A stretch of DNA of 64,000 nucleotides from Streptosporangium canum (GCF_900113865.1 NZ_FOQY01000033.1:38995-102994), one strand, 5' to 3'; positions 8,215 to 16,834 are shown, counted from the stretch's first letter. Notes: generated from the letters alone by a model not told the origin. Numbers and translations are program-made.

Positions 8215-8342
8215 CTCAACCGGGTGACACGCAGGGAGAGTATCCGCTGAACTCCACCGTGCCCGACCCCTCCCAGTAGATGACACCGAGCTCGAAGCTG
8301 TCCTGTTCCCCTTTGACGTACTCGCTGTCGTCCACTGAGTAC
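8215..8342 (-). pseudogene. 3' fragment of an unknown gene
   Basis: Forty-one codons (YSVDDSEYVKGEQDSFELG, then VIYWEGSGTVEFSGYSPCV) run from the Tn3-type end at 8342 to a stop at 8215, with actinomycete codon use. The 5' part is missing, cut exactly at the mini-element end. The product family is not recognised. It converges with the acyltransferase gene. Confidence 0.45.
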
Positions 8343-8385
8343 GGGGTCGAGGAACGGCGGGGCAGCCATTGGCGGTATGGGTCGT
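8342..8385 (+). repeat. Diverged Tn3-type end, outer edge at 8342
   Basis: It reads CGGGGTCGAGGAACGGCGGG then GCAGCCATTGGCGGTATGG. It shares GCAGCCATTGGCGGT with the end at 6430 and faces it across the captured genes. No matching 5-bp duplication was found for this pair. Confidence 0.6.
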
Positions 8386-8512
8386 TCGAGCAGGTCAGGG
8401 CGGTGCACGACCAACAGCGGTGAGTCAGTTCTCAGCCCGCACATAGCGGGATAGTCCAGCGAGCTACCGCGATCTTGAGTGTTTCCGCAGGTCGCGATGA
8501 CCATCTGTTCCA

Positions 8513-8752
8513 GGCCCTGTTCTCGTATAGCTACAGCGAACGGACATGTAGCGCTGAGTAACTACACGGGGCTGCGGTCGCGCTGCGGGAGGGCGGCGAA
8601 GTCGGCGTGTGCCGTCTGCCGCACCCGCGCCCTTCCACCTCGCCCGCGATCACTCGTTCGGCTCAACGAGGCGCCCCGCCAGGGGAAACGAAGAGGAGAG
8701 CAATTACACAGGGCTCCATGTCCGTTCGCCGTAGCTATACGAGAACAGGGCC
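8513..8752 (+). mobile_element. 240-bp miniature inverted-repeat element, copy 2
   Basis: Same length and orientation as copy 1. Left flank is TTCCA and right flank GTAAA. The flanks are therefore exchanged relative to copy 1 (GTAAT left, TTCCA right), the pattern expected for a cointegrate in which the inner pair is the old target duplication and the outer pair the new one. Confidence 0.85.
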
Positions 8753-8822
8753 GTAAATCGCGTGTCAGTGAGGTTTTCTCAGCGATGATCATTCGTCTCG
8801 GGTGATCTGGTCTCGGGCCGGC

Positions 8823-9350
8823 TCAGCTGAGGTTGTCGCTCGAGGTGATGTCTCGGGCCATACGCACGTTTGGCAGTTTTCCCTGCCAGAGCTCTCGCTC
8901 GCCTGTGGCCTTGAATCCGTAGCGTTGGTAGAAGCGGATCGCTCGCTCGTTGTAATCGGTGACCCACAGGCGCATAGGCATGCTCCCCGCCCAAGTGAGG
9001 AACTCACCCATCAATCGGCCTCCGATGCCTCGACCCTGGGCTTCCTCCAGCAGGTACATCGGCCCAAGGGTGACCACCTCGTCCCGACGACCGCAGAGGA
9101 AGCCAACGATCTCCGCCCCGGAGCGGACGACACGGCAGAACAGCAGATCCGGCTGCTGCCTTGCCGCCTCGAGGAACTCCCGCCACTGGGCGATTCCCTC
9201 CTCTGTGGCAGAAGAGCCACGGTGCTCACGGATCCAGTTCTCATCGATCCCCGCATCCTCGCAGGGATACGTCTGAAGCCAGGCCCTCAACTGCAGCGAG
9301 CCCAGAGACGCAGCGTCGTCGGCACGGGGAGCTTCGATCACGTGGGTCAT
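8823..9350 (-). CDS. GNAT-family N-acetyltransferase
   Basis: About 175 residues from ATG 9350 (MTHVIEAPRADDA); an earlier in-frame ATG at 9359 is possible. The acetyl-CoA loop reads LLEEAQGRGIGGRLMGEFL (Q/R-x-x-G-x-G/A form). The C-terminal strand-helix is YNERAIRFYQRYGFKATGE. GNAT enzymes acetylate amines of small molecules, antibiotics or proteins; the substrate is unknown. It sits between the second miniature element and the IS5-type transposase, inside the Tn3 transposon, and is a candidate passenger gene. Confidence 0.85.
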   Translation of the reverse strand: MTHVIEAPRADDAASLGSLQLRAWLQTYPCEDAGIDENWIREHRGSSATEEGIAQWREFLEAARQQPDLLFCRVVRSGAEIVGFLCGRRDEVVTLGPMYLLEEAQGRGIGGRLMGEFLTWAGSMPMRLWVTDYNERAIRFYQRYGFKATGERELWQGKLPNVRMARDITSSDNLS

Positions 9351-9459
9351 GAGGACCATCCTCGACGATGCTCCCCGAGCGTCTCGCGCGATTTTTTGCA
9401 ATCTCGTCGCCACAGGTCACAGCCCTGACTCCGGAGCAGATCCTTTGAGACGGACCAGA

Positions 9460-10269
9460 TCACTTCCAGATTCCGTTGAGGACGAGAGCGGCGCGGGCGA
9501 TGTCACCGATCCGACTGGGGCTGAGCGTGACGTGCTGCAGGGTGCGCCATCGCTGTTTCAACTCGGCGGCGGCGCGTTCTCCGAGTGCTCGAACGTGCCT
9601 CAGCAGGGTGTTGAACATGCGAGTGTCGATGTGAAGTGCCTGTTCGGAGCTGCCGATTGGGCGTCGAACGGGGAGGCGGATGCCGATACCCGCGCCGATG
9701 TATCCCTTGTCCGCAAGTGTCGGCAGCCCGTCGGCGGCCGCCTTGTACAGGGCGGGCAGTGCGTGGATGCGGGCGGCAGTGATGTCGGGGGTGGAGCCAG
9801 GCTCGACTTCGGAGACCCACAGCGGGGTGCCGTCCGGCGCGGACAGGAACTGGATATTTCCACCGAATGCCTTGTGCTTCTGGCTGAACCACAGGTCGTT
9901 GCCGTTCTCCCGGAGGCCGGCGAGGCGGTCCGATTCGATCAGCGTGCCGTCCAGGATCACGTGCGTCATACCCTCGCGCTGACACCGGCTCAGGACCTCG
10001 TGCAGGTCGGGGGCCTGGTCGGCGAGGACGTCGATGCCCTCGTGCAGGTAGCGGTAGCCGGTGGCCTGGGAGATTCCGGCGTCACGGGCCAGGCAGTGCA
10101 CGCAGCCGCGTTCGCGAAACCAGCGCAGCACCAGTACCGCTTGCCGGAATGCGCCGAGCGCCCGGGAGCGTTTCGGGGTGCCGATCCGCTGCCGGTGGGC
10201 GGCCAGCAGGCGGGCGAGGAACTCGACGATGTGACGGGGAACGTCGAGCGTAGCAATGTATGTGACCAA
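9460..10269 (-). CDS. IS5-family-type transposase
   Basis: This is a 269-residue DDE transposase. The N-terminal HTH-like part (about 45-90, LARDAGISQATGYRYLHEG) is followed by the first Asp (HVILDGTLIESDR), the second Asp (GSTPDITAARIHAL), the LADKGYIGAG strand and the late Glu helix (AAAELKQRWRTL). The frame is intact. I could not define convincing terminal repeats or a target duplication around 9420-9460 and 10270-10320, so the limits of the insertion sequence are open. It lies inside the Tn3 transposon as a later arrival or as cargo. Confidence 0.85.
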   Translation of the reverse strand: MVTYIATLDVPRHIVEFLARLLAAHRQRIGTPKRSRALGAFRQAVLVLRWFRERGCVHCLARDAGISQATGYRYLHEGIDVLADQAPDLHEVLSRCQREGMTHVILDGTLIESDRLAGLRENGNDLWFSQKHKAFGGNIQFLSAPDGTPLWVSEVEPGSTPDITAARIHALPALYKAAADGLPTLADKGYIGAGIGIRLPVRRPIGSSEQALHIDTRMFNTLLRHVRALGERAAAELKQRWRTLQHVTLSPSRIGDIARAALVLNGIWK

Positions 10270-10283
10270 CGTGAAGCCTCTGG

Positions 10284-10883
10284 TTGAGCAGACTATCTTG
10301 TGAGAGACCTGTCCTACCAGGGGCCTCGCGTCTGTCCGCGGCCAGGACCCTGCATCCGGCTCGGACCGACCCGAGCTGCTCCGGCGGCACGGAGATCATC
10401 TCGCTGAGAAAGCCTCAGTGTCGACCCTCGTCTGTCAACACTCCACCAGGAAACTACGAGGTCGCAGGTGGGGAGTGTCGAAAACTCGTGCCGAAAATCA
10501 ACGTCGGTAAACGGGTCGGTGAGCGGATTTCGACAGGCATCGGCGCACTGTCCTGACCTGGGGATACGCCCCTACTTTGCGGCCTATAGCACCGACCCGA
10601 GCGGAGGGCCGCCCAGACGGTCATCAGCCACCCTTCCGGCGGTGTCCAGAAACGTTTACCTTTCCGGACACCCTACCGAGCTGGGGCAACTCCGGCCAGA
10701 AACCTCCATCCAGAAAGTCGATGCGAAGGCATGGCGGCGGGACGCAGCGTCATAGCGCCGACTCGGGTCGGCGCTATGAGCCCAAAGGAGCGCTGAATAG
10801 AGCCGAGCGAGAAACCCCGATCGTGCCGGCATAGATCGACGTGCTGCCCGCGTCCTTGCCTGTGAACATCGCGAGGAGGATGG
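10284..10883. other. 600-base non-coding stretch with repeat motifs and a hairpin
   Basis: No credible gene was found. From about 10463 to 10606 the sequence resembles 51252-51395. The segment ends in the motif CTACTTTGCGGCCTATAGCA then CCGACCCGAGCGGAG (10572-10606). GGTGTCC/GGACACC arms lie at 10640-10671. A perfect palindrome sits at 10750-10779. GAGGAGG at 10873 is the ribosome binding site of the sigma gene. Confidence 0.5.
10750..10779. terminator. Perfect 13-bp stem with TCGG loop
   Basis: The arm TCATAGCGCCGAC, loop TCGG and arm GTCGGCGCTATGA lie about 100 bases upstream of the sigma gene. There is no following T run. It could be a factor-independent terminator or an operator. Confidence 0.45.
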
Positions 10884-11396
10884 GTGGATCCAGGATTTGA
10901 GGCGGACTTCCGGCAGTTCGTCGTCGACCGATCGGGGGCGTTGTTCCGTACCGCGTACCTGCTGACCGGTGACCGGCACGCCGCCGAGGACCTGGTGCAG
11001 TCGGCCCTGGTCAAGACGGCCGCGAAGTGGCGCAGTCTGCGCGATCCGGTCGCCATAGAGGGATACGTCCGCCGTGTCATGTACCACGAGCAGGTGAGCT
11101 GGTGGCGGCGGCGGTCACGCGTCGCGGAGGTGTCCACCGGATGGCTGCCTGACCAGATCGGTGACGGGCACGCCGACGTCGTGGACCTTCGCATGGTGAT
11201 GCGCACGGCCCTCGCCCGGCTCACACCCCGGCAGCGGACCGTGCTCGTGCTGCGCTACTTCGAGGACCTCTCCGAGACCGAGATCGCGCGACTGCTCGGC
11301 GTCAGGGTGGGGTCGGTACGCAGCCAGATCTACCGCTCGCTGGAACGCCTGAAGAAGACGGCACCTGAACTGACCACCGTGAGGGAGTTCGGATGA
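10884..11396 (+). CDS. ECF RNA polymerase sigma factor (SigE-like)
   Basis: This 170-residue sigma factor begins at GTG 10884 with GAGGAGG five bases upstream. Region 2 runs about 20-85 (FRTAYLLTGDRHAAEDLVQSALV and GYVRRVMYHEQVSWWRRR); region 4 runs about 115-160 (LSETEIARLLGVRVGSVRSQIYRSLERL). It directs polymerase to a stress or envelope regulon. It overlaps the downstream MltG-like gene by four bases (ATGA), the position where an anti-sigma factor gene usually lies. It is a passenger of the Tn3 transposon, which is unusual. Confidence 0.9.
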   Translation: MDPGFEADFRQFVVDRSGALFRTAYLLTGDRHAAEDLVQSALVKTAAKWRSLRDPVAIEGYVRRVMYHEQVSWWRRRSRVAEVSTGWLPDQIGDGHADVVDLRMVMRTALARLTPRQRTVLVLRYFEDLSETEIARLLGVRVGSVRSQIYRSLERLKKTAPELTTVREFG

Positions 11397-12343
11397 ACAT
11401 CGAGAACCTGCTGCGTGAGACCCTCGCCGATATGGCCGACGAAGAGCGGCCACCTGCGCCGGGTCGGTTCCTCCAGGTCCGCGAGCGCCGGCCCCGTCGC
11501 CGCGGCCTCGCCCTGGTGGCGGCGTCGGCCGTCGCCGCGCTGGCCGTCGGATCCACAGTCGTGGTGCAGGGGATGTCGTCGCGGGCCCCCGGTGATGTCG
11601 CCGGGCAACAGAACGCCGTCCCGCACCTGGCCCCCGAGCGCCGACCGGCCGTCACCGTGACCGTGGTGGAAGGGATGCGGCTCTCGCAGCTCTTCAAGGT
11701 GCTGTCGTCGCTCACCGGCAGGCCGGTGGCGGAGTTCGAGAAGGCCGCCAAGGACGGCACGGTGCTCGGCCTGCCACCTTACGCCGAGGGGATACTCGAA
11801 GGGTTCGCCTTCCCCGGCACCTATGAGCTCTCCCCCACCATGAGCCCGGGCGAGATCCTTAGGGCGATGGTGGCCCGGTTCGGGCAGGCCGCCGAGGACA
11901 CCAACCTGGTCGACGGCGCCGGGCGTGCCGGCCGAACGCCGCTGGAGATCCTGACCATCGCTAGCATCCTCCAGGCCGAGGCGGGCAGGGACGAGGACAT
12001 GCCCAAGATCGCCCGGGTCATATACAACCGGCTGAACCGGAAGATGCGGCTGGAGATGGACAGCCCGGTCTTGTACGGCCTGGACAAGTACGGCGTCAGC
12101 GCAACGCTCGAGGACCTCAAGAGCCGGTCGCCGTACAACATCTACAGGCGTCTTGGCCTGCCGCCCGGCCCCATTGGCAACCCGGGGGACGACGCCATCA
12201 GGGCCGCGTTGAAGCCGGCCTCCGGCCCTTGGCTCTTTTACGTGACGATCGACCCGAAGAAGGGCATCACGAAGTTCGCCGTCTCCCACTCGGACTTCAC
12301 CAAACTGGTCGAAGAACGCGACAAGAAGCACGGAACCCGGTGA
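11393..12343 (+). CDS. MltG-like endolytic transglycosylase with anti-sigma-like N-terminus
   Basis: This protein has 316 residues. The N-terminal 35 residues are cytoplasmic and charged (NIENLLRETLADMADEERPP), followed by one membrane helix (about 38-60). The exported part matches MltG/YceG: a LysM-like region (VTVTVVEGMRLSQLF), EGFAFPGTYEL, the catalytic helix ASILQAEAGRDED with the conserved Glu, VIYNRLN, MDSPVLYGL and LGLPPGPIGNPG. MltG cuts nascent glycan strands at the membrane. The layout (sigma partner, short cytoplasmic head, single TM) suggests it also tethers or senses for the sigma factor; that role is inference. Confidence 0.85.
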   Translation: MNIENLLRETLADMADEERPPAPGRFLQVRERRPRRRGLALVAASAVAALAVGSTVVVQGMSSRAPGDVAGQQNAVPHLAPERRPAVTVTVVEGMRLSQLFKVLSSLTGRPVAEFEKAAKDGTVLGLPPYAEGILEGFAFPGTYELSPTMSPGEILRAMVARFGQAAEDTNLVDGAGRAGRTPLEILTIASILQAEAGRDEDMPKIARVIYNRLNRKMRLEMDSPVLYGLDKYGVSATLEDLKSRSPYNIYRRLGLPPGPIGNPGDDAIRAALKPASGPWLFYVTIDPKKGITKFAVSHSDFTKLVEERDKKHGTR

Positions 12344-12403
12344 TGTAGCCGAACGGCCATCGCGATGATCCTTTGAGTACCGACCGCCGAGATCACTCCA
12401 GGT

Positions 12404-15400
12404 TTAGACGCCGTCCTCATCCACGACGACGGAAGAAGCGTCCTGGGACAGCGCCGCCGCTCCGAGGGGCCGCAGGCCCTTGTCCGGGGCTGAGGAAGCG
12501 ATCGCGTAGCGACCCAGGACGTTGAGGTGGGCGTGGCCCAGCGGGGACAGCCTGGCCACGTCCTCGTCCTTGACCGGCACTTCCTGGGCGCGCCGTTGGT
12601 CCACGATCGCCGACAAATACTTCGAATTCCACAAAACCACGGCATTGAGCACGAGCCCTAACGCCGCTAACTGATCTTCCTGGCCTTCCCGGTAGGCCTG
12701 CCGGATCTTTCCGGCGTTGCCGTGGCAGATCTTGCGGGCCAGGCGGTGCCGGGACTCCTGGACGCTGAGCTGCTTGCCCAGGCTGCGGCGGTAGCTGGAA
12801 TCGATCGGGTCCAGCATGCCGAGCAGGTGCATCGTCTTGTCGATGCGGCCGTACTCGGCGAACGCCTGCCCCAGCGGGGTCGGATGACCCTGGCGGGCGA
12901 ACATGCGCAGTAGGTCGTAGGCGCGCACCTGGTTGGTCACCAGTGACCCGGCGACGCGGAGCATGTCCGGCCACTGAGTGGTGATCTTCTTGGTGTTCAG
13001 CTTGTTCCGGGCGATCGCCTCCAGTACCCCGTAATCGCTGGCGGTGCCGTCGGGCAGCTCGGCGCGCCAGAACCGCTGGTCCCCCAGGTCGGCGAAGCGT
13101 GGCGCGAACCGGTAGCCGAGCATGGCGAAGATCCCGAACACCATGTCGCTGTCGCTGGCCTGGTCCGTCGTGACCACCTCGGGTTTCGGCCCGGCGTCCA
13201 GGTTGATCAGGCAGTCCAGGATGTACAGGGAATCGCGGGGCGTGCCCGGCACGACCATCTGCCCGATCCCCGCAACTTGATCATTTATCGCGTTGAGCCA
13301 GGTCAGACCCCTTTTGTAGCCGTAGTACTTGGGTGAGGGCCCAGCATTGATCGTCTTGACCGGGACGACGAACCGCAGCCCGTCCACCGACGCCAGCAGC
13401 CCGCCGCCCCACGCCGCGACGATCGGCACCTTGCCCTGGTGCTCGATCAGGATCGCGTTGGCCGCGGCATGGGTCTCGGCGCGCACATAGTTCTGATCCA
13501 CGTGCGAGAGCCGGCCACGGGTCAGCGCCTCATCCCCGGCCTTGATCACCGGCGTCAACCCGACGTTGCACGCCTCGCTGATCAACAGCGCCACCAGCGA
13601 TGTCGGTAGATCGATCATGCGGGTAGAGATCTCGGCCAAGTGCACGTAGGCGTCCAGGAAGCCGGTCCAGGCGTGCACCTCCAGCAGCAGTTCCGGCAGG
13701 TCGATGCGCGGCAGCATCGCCTGGCAGGCGGCCCGTAGCCACGCCAGCGACTCGCTCTCACCCAGCGCGCCGAGCTTCTCCACCGACAGCCGGGCTCGCC
13801 CGCCCCCGGCGGGGGTCACCACCGAGACCAGCGCGTCCTCGCCCGCCTCCTCCAGCCGGGCGGCCATCTGCTTCCAGGCCGCGTCCAGGGCCAGGACCTT
13901 GCCGTTCAGGTGCTCCGCGACTGGGTCGGTGAGCGACAGGGAGGCCAGCACATCCTCGGCGATCGCCTCCCACTGCGCCCCGGCCAGCAGGTGCGCGCGC
14001 GGGTCGGCCCAGCGCAGCGACGGCGAGGCGAACACATCCCGGACCGTCAGGGCCCGCATCAGGTGCTCCAGCACGCACACGACGTACGCGTCACGATCCA
14101 CCGCCCCCTGCGGCAAGTCCGGATGGGCATACACGGCCCGCTTCCACGACGCGGTCACCAGCGTCGCGTCGATCTCCTTGGGCAGCAGCGGCTTCTTGCT
14201 CACCTGCCGCCGCGACAGCTCCGGCAGCCGACGTACCGCGGCCAGCACGCGCCGCCCGCCCGGCGCCGCCGCCAGCGCCTTGGACTCGCCCAGCAGCCGC
14301 AGAAACGGGCGCACCGTGTGGTACTTCTCCACCAGCGCGGCCCGCATCGCCGCCTCGGCCGCACCGTCCTCCTCGGGGACAAGTTCCTCCACCACCTCCA
14401 GCGCGGCACGGACCTGATCCTTGCTGGTGCCGGCGATCTCGGCCACTGCGGTCCACATCGCCGCCGGGTCCAGGTCCACGCCCTCCTGGTCGACCAGGTC
14501 AAGCTGGTCGACCAGCACACGCCCGGCCTTGGCCACCAGCTTGGAGGCCCGCTCCAGCCGGGGCAGCATCCGCAGCCGCTCCTCGGCGGACTTGCGACGG
14601 GCCGGGCTGATCAACCGGGTGGCCATCAGCAACGCGAACAGATCCAGCGCGTCGTCGATCGCCTCGGCCTCCAGACTCCGGGTAACCGCCAGCAACGTCG
14701 CCGTCCGGCGCGGCTCGACCAGCCGGTCCAGCGCCGGCGCCTTGCTGCCCGCGCCGTACTTGGCCAGGGTCTTCATCCGCCGCACCGGCACCTTCGACAC
14801 CGCCACTCGGCCCAGCCCGAAGGCGGCAAGGCCGTCCACCCGCTGCAGCGCCCGCACCATCTCCGTCCCTGACGTGCGCTTGGGCGCCTGCCGCAGCTTC
14901 TCCAACTCCGAGACGCGCGAGCCCTCCGGCACCACCAGCAGACCCGACAACGCCCCCGGCAGGTCCGCATCGGCACGGCGCACCTGCTTGGCCACCACTG
15001 CGTACATGCGCACATCGGCCCGTTCCCGCACGCTGCCCACCAGCCGCTCAAGCACGGTCACCCCCGGCAACAGCAGCCGATGCCGCCGCAGCCACGCCAC
15101 CGACTGCTCGAACAACGCCACCGGCCCCTCGGCGTGCGTCCACGCCCTGCCGTGCAGGAAGGTCCGGAACTGGCGCGCCAGCTGCCGCCCGCTCCAGCTG
15201 TCCCGGTCTTCGAAGGTGTGGTAGCCGTAGATGTCCCGGATCACCCACGCGTGGTCATAGGCCGTCTGGGCTCGAACGGCGTACTTCTTGACCTGCGAGG
15301 CATCACCGATCCCCAGTTGCTCGGCCAGGTAGTCCACCACCGGCCAGGGCACCGCCAGCGGATCCTCCAGGAACAACCCCTTGTACCGAACGGTCCCGAT

Positions 15401-15565
15401 CTGGACGGCAACGCCCAGCCGGTGCGAATCGGCCCTCGACTGGGCGATCAGGTTCCGGTCGAAGTCATCCAGGAAGAAGAACTTCTCCAGATCCGACAGC
15501 GACGGCATCTCGGTGAATGATGCGTAGGCCGCCCTCTGCTCAGCAGACAGGAATTCCGCAGGCAT
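12404..15565 (-). CDS. tnpA: Tn3-family transposase, full length
   Basis: About 1053 residues from ATG 15565 (MPAEFLSAEQRAAY), the usual start of this group; an upstream in-frame start at 15595 is less likely. The N-terminal half is the DNA-binding DUF4158-like region. The DDE core shows the first Asp in LLASVDGLRFVVP, the second in VVTTDQASDSDMVFG followed by GYRFAPRFADL, and the Glu in LSVQESRHRLARKI, then LVLNAVVLWNSKYL. No frameshift was seen. Tn3 transposases act on terminal repeats of about 38 bp and make 5-bp duplications, matching the ends at 5472 and 15698. It is the only intact Tn3 transposase in the window and could also drive the miniature elements. Confidence 0.93.
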   Translation of the reverse strand: MPAEFLSAEQRAAYASFTEMPSLSDLEKFFFLDDFDRNLIAQSRADSHRLGVAVQIGTVRYKGLFLEDPLAVPWPVVDYLAEQLGIGDASQVKKYAVRAQTAYDHAWVIRDIYGYHTFEDRDSWSGRQLARQFRTFLHGRAWTHAEGPVALFEQSVAWLRRHRLLLPGVTVLERLVGSVRERADVRMYAVVAKQVRRADADLPGALSGLLVVPEGSRVSELEKLRQAPKRTSGTEMVRALQRVDGLAAFGLGRVAVSKVPVRRMKTLAKYGAGSKAPALDRLVEPRRTATLLAVTRSLEAEAIDDALDLFALLMATRLISPARRKSAEERLRMLPRLERASKLVAKAGRVLVDQLDLVDQEGVDLDPAAMWTAVAEIAGTSKDQVRAALEVVEELVPEEDGAAEAAMRAALVEKYHTVRPFLRLLGESKALAAAPGGRRVLAAVRRLPELSRRQVSKKPLLPKEIDATLVTASWKRAVYAHPDLPQGAVDRDAYVVCVLEHLMRALTVRDVFASPSLRWADPRAHLLAGAQWEAIAEDVLASLSLTDPVAEHLNGKVLALDAAWKQMAARLEEAGEDALVSVVTPAGGGRARLSVEKLGALGESESLAWLRAACQAMLPRIDLPELLLEVHAWTGFLDAYVHLAEISTRMIDLPTSLVALLISEACNVGLTPVIKAGDEALTRGRLSHVDQNYVRAETHAAANAILIEHQGKVPIVAAWGGGLLASVDGLRFVVPVKTINAGPSPKYYGYKRGLTWLNAINDQVAGIGQMVVPGTPRDSLYILDCLINLDAGPKPEVVTTDQASDSDMVFGIFAMLGYRFAPRFADLGDQRFWRAELPDGTASDYGVLEAIARNKLNTKKITTQWPDMLRVAGSLVTNQVRAYDLLRMFARQGHPTPLGQAFAEYGRIDKTMHLLGMLDPIDSSYRRSLGKQLSVQESRHRLARKICHGNAGKIRQAYREGQEDQLAALGLVLNAVVLWNSKYLSAIVDQRRAQEVPVKDEDVARLSPLGHAHLNVLGRYAIASSAPDKGLRPLGAAALSQDASSVVVDEDGV

Positions 15566-15653
15566 GCCAGCAACGTAGGACCAGCCCACCCACAATCAAC
15601 CCACAGCGATCAACCTGTTACAAAGTGAGCTTTTCAATCTCCCGCAGCTCCAT

Positions 15654-15698
15654 GATCATTCTTATCGATAACGACTGTCCGCCGGTTCCTCAACCCCG
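15654..15698 (-). repeat. Right terminal inverted repeat of the Tn3 transposon
   Basis: The complement begins CGGGGTTGAGGAACCGGCGG, then ACAGTCGTTATCGATAAGAA. It is immediately followed by the target duplicate TGGTG (15699-15703). Confidence 0.9.
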
Positions 15699-15703
15699 TG
15701 GTG

Positions 15704-16129
15704 GGCGGGCGCGGCGAGATGGTCGAAGACGACTGGCACGACGTTCGAGCCGTGATCCGGCTGGACGGTGAGACCTTCACCACCTCGGCGGTGCTCGGCC
15801 TGGAGGACTTCTCCCACCTGGAGGTCGTCTTCCTCTTCGATCGGATCAACCCTGCCCAGGTGCGCACCGACCCCCGTCCCCCACGGGGGAACCCGAGCGC
15901 GGCCCCTGTAGGGATCTTCGCCCACCGCGGGCCGTACCGCCCCAACCGTCTTGGTGTCTCCCGCTGCCGACTCCTCGCCGTGGACGGCCTGAACCTGCAC
16001 GTCGCCGACCTGGACGCGCTGTCAGGCACACCGGTCCTGGATATCAAGCCGTACCTGATCGAGTTCGCCCCCCGCCATCCGGTCACCCAACCGGCCTGGG
16101 CCACCGACCTCATGAGCGCCTACTACTGA
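15704..16129 (+). pseudogene. trmO: trmO (TsaA-family) 3' part
   Basis: 141 codons in frame with the 5' part at 5427-5471. Family motifs seen: GLEDFSHLEVVFLFDRI, VGIFAHRGPYRPNRLGVS and LSGTPVLDIKPYLIEFAP. The last is the strongest TrmO signature and lies at the usual distance from the end. A shadow start at 15698 exists only because the transposon abuts it. Without residues 1-15 the SAM-binding barrel is incomplete, so the gene is presumed inactive. Confidence 0.88.
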
Positions 16130-16189
16130 GGGTCCGGCCGGCGGGTCCCCGCCGGCCGTCCAGTGGTCGGCCTGGTCGCAGGGCCATGG

Positions 16190-16440
16190 CCTCTCGTAGA
16201 CGACACCCATCGCCCGTGTCTGTGACCAGGCCGAGCGCAGATTCTCCGGCTTTCTTGTGCCGGGACTTGGCCATCAGCATCAGCAGGCTCGCCCCGGCCT
16301 CGCCAAGGTGAGTCAGGGCCGAGTGGCGGAACTCGTGCAGGTCCCAGCCCTCGCCCGGCCCACCGGCGGCAAAGAGCGTTCGTCGCTCAGAGCGGATCAC
16401 CTGACTGCTGACCCGCTGGCCCCGGCCCGAGGTCGAGCTG
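16190..16440 (-). pseudogene. Tyrosine integrase C-terminal fragment
   Basis: The frame shows the catalytic box LHEFRHSALTHLGEAGASLL then MLMAKSRHKK, the His-x-x-Arg and late His regions of a phage-type integrase. The sequence then diverges (AGESALGLVTDTG) before the expected Tyr. The N-terminal domains are absent. It is a relic left next to trmO. Confidence 0.65.
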
Positions 16441-16635
16441 TTTGCTCATGTCGAGCTCGAACTTGCCGTACAGGTTCAGCGTGGTCACGCTCGCGCCCGG
16501 AAGCGACTCTGCTGAGCCTGTCGCGAGCACACACCTCAGCCGCCCGGTCACGGGCTCGTCTGGACTTTATCATCCTTAAGTTATATAAGTGGTGGATGAG
16601 ATTGTTGCCTGTGCGCACTCGACGTGCTCGGCGGC

Positions 16636-16790
16636 GCGGTCGGCACCTCCGGTGCCCGTACGGCCTCACCTCCGTGCCACTCGGGGAGGTCGGCATCTAC
16701 CTGGAGCGCTTTCGCCGGTTCTGGAGCCGGCGCCTGGACGCGCTGGGTACCGATCCCGCGCGCGCCCGGCGCGAGCGCCGCCATCCGCTT
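16636..16790 (+). pseudogene. ArsR-type regulator C-terminal relic
   Basis: The peptide LTSVPLGEVGIYLERFRRFW then SRRLDALGTDPARARRER resembles the last helix of ArsR/SmtB regulators that accompany SRPBCC or DUF998 genes. No HTH remains. The stretch is out of frame with the DUF998 fragment that follows. Confidence 0.4.
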
Positions 16791-16834
16791 GGCGAGACGC
16801 CGTCCACGGATTGCACCGGGCACGCGGTCCGGCG

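Larger units (their letters stand above)
5472..15698. mobile_element. Tn3-family transposon, 10.2 kb, inserted in trmO
   Basis: The two ends match over about 45 bp with three differences by eye (left 5472-5516, right 15698-15654 on the complement, both beginning CGGGGTTGAGGAACCGGCGG). The host 5-mer TGGTG is duplicated at 5467-5471 and 15699-15703, as Tn3-family transposition produces. Removing the element and one duplicate restores an uninterrupted trmO frame. Contents in order: resolvase (frameshifted), a 2.56-kb nested insertion bounded by two miniature elements, a GNAT gene, an IS5-type transposase, an ECF sigma/MltG pair and a full-length transposase. The intact transposase and matching ends suggest a fairly recent arrival. 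Confidence 0.9.

Noticed and set aside
6338..8342. 5-bp target duplication for the inner pair of Tn3-type ends (6479/8342)
   Set aside because: The flanking 5-mers ATGAT and GAGTA do not match, so no duplication is claimed.
9420..10320. Terminal repeats for the IS5-type transposase
   Set aside because: Candidate ends (GGACCAGATCAC and GGACAGGTCTCT on the complement) match too poorly to define the element.
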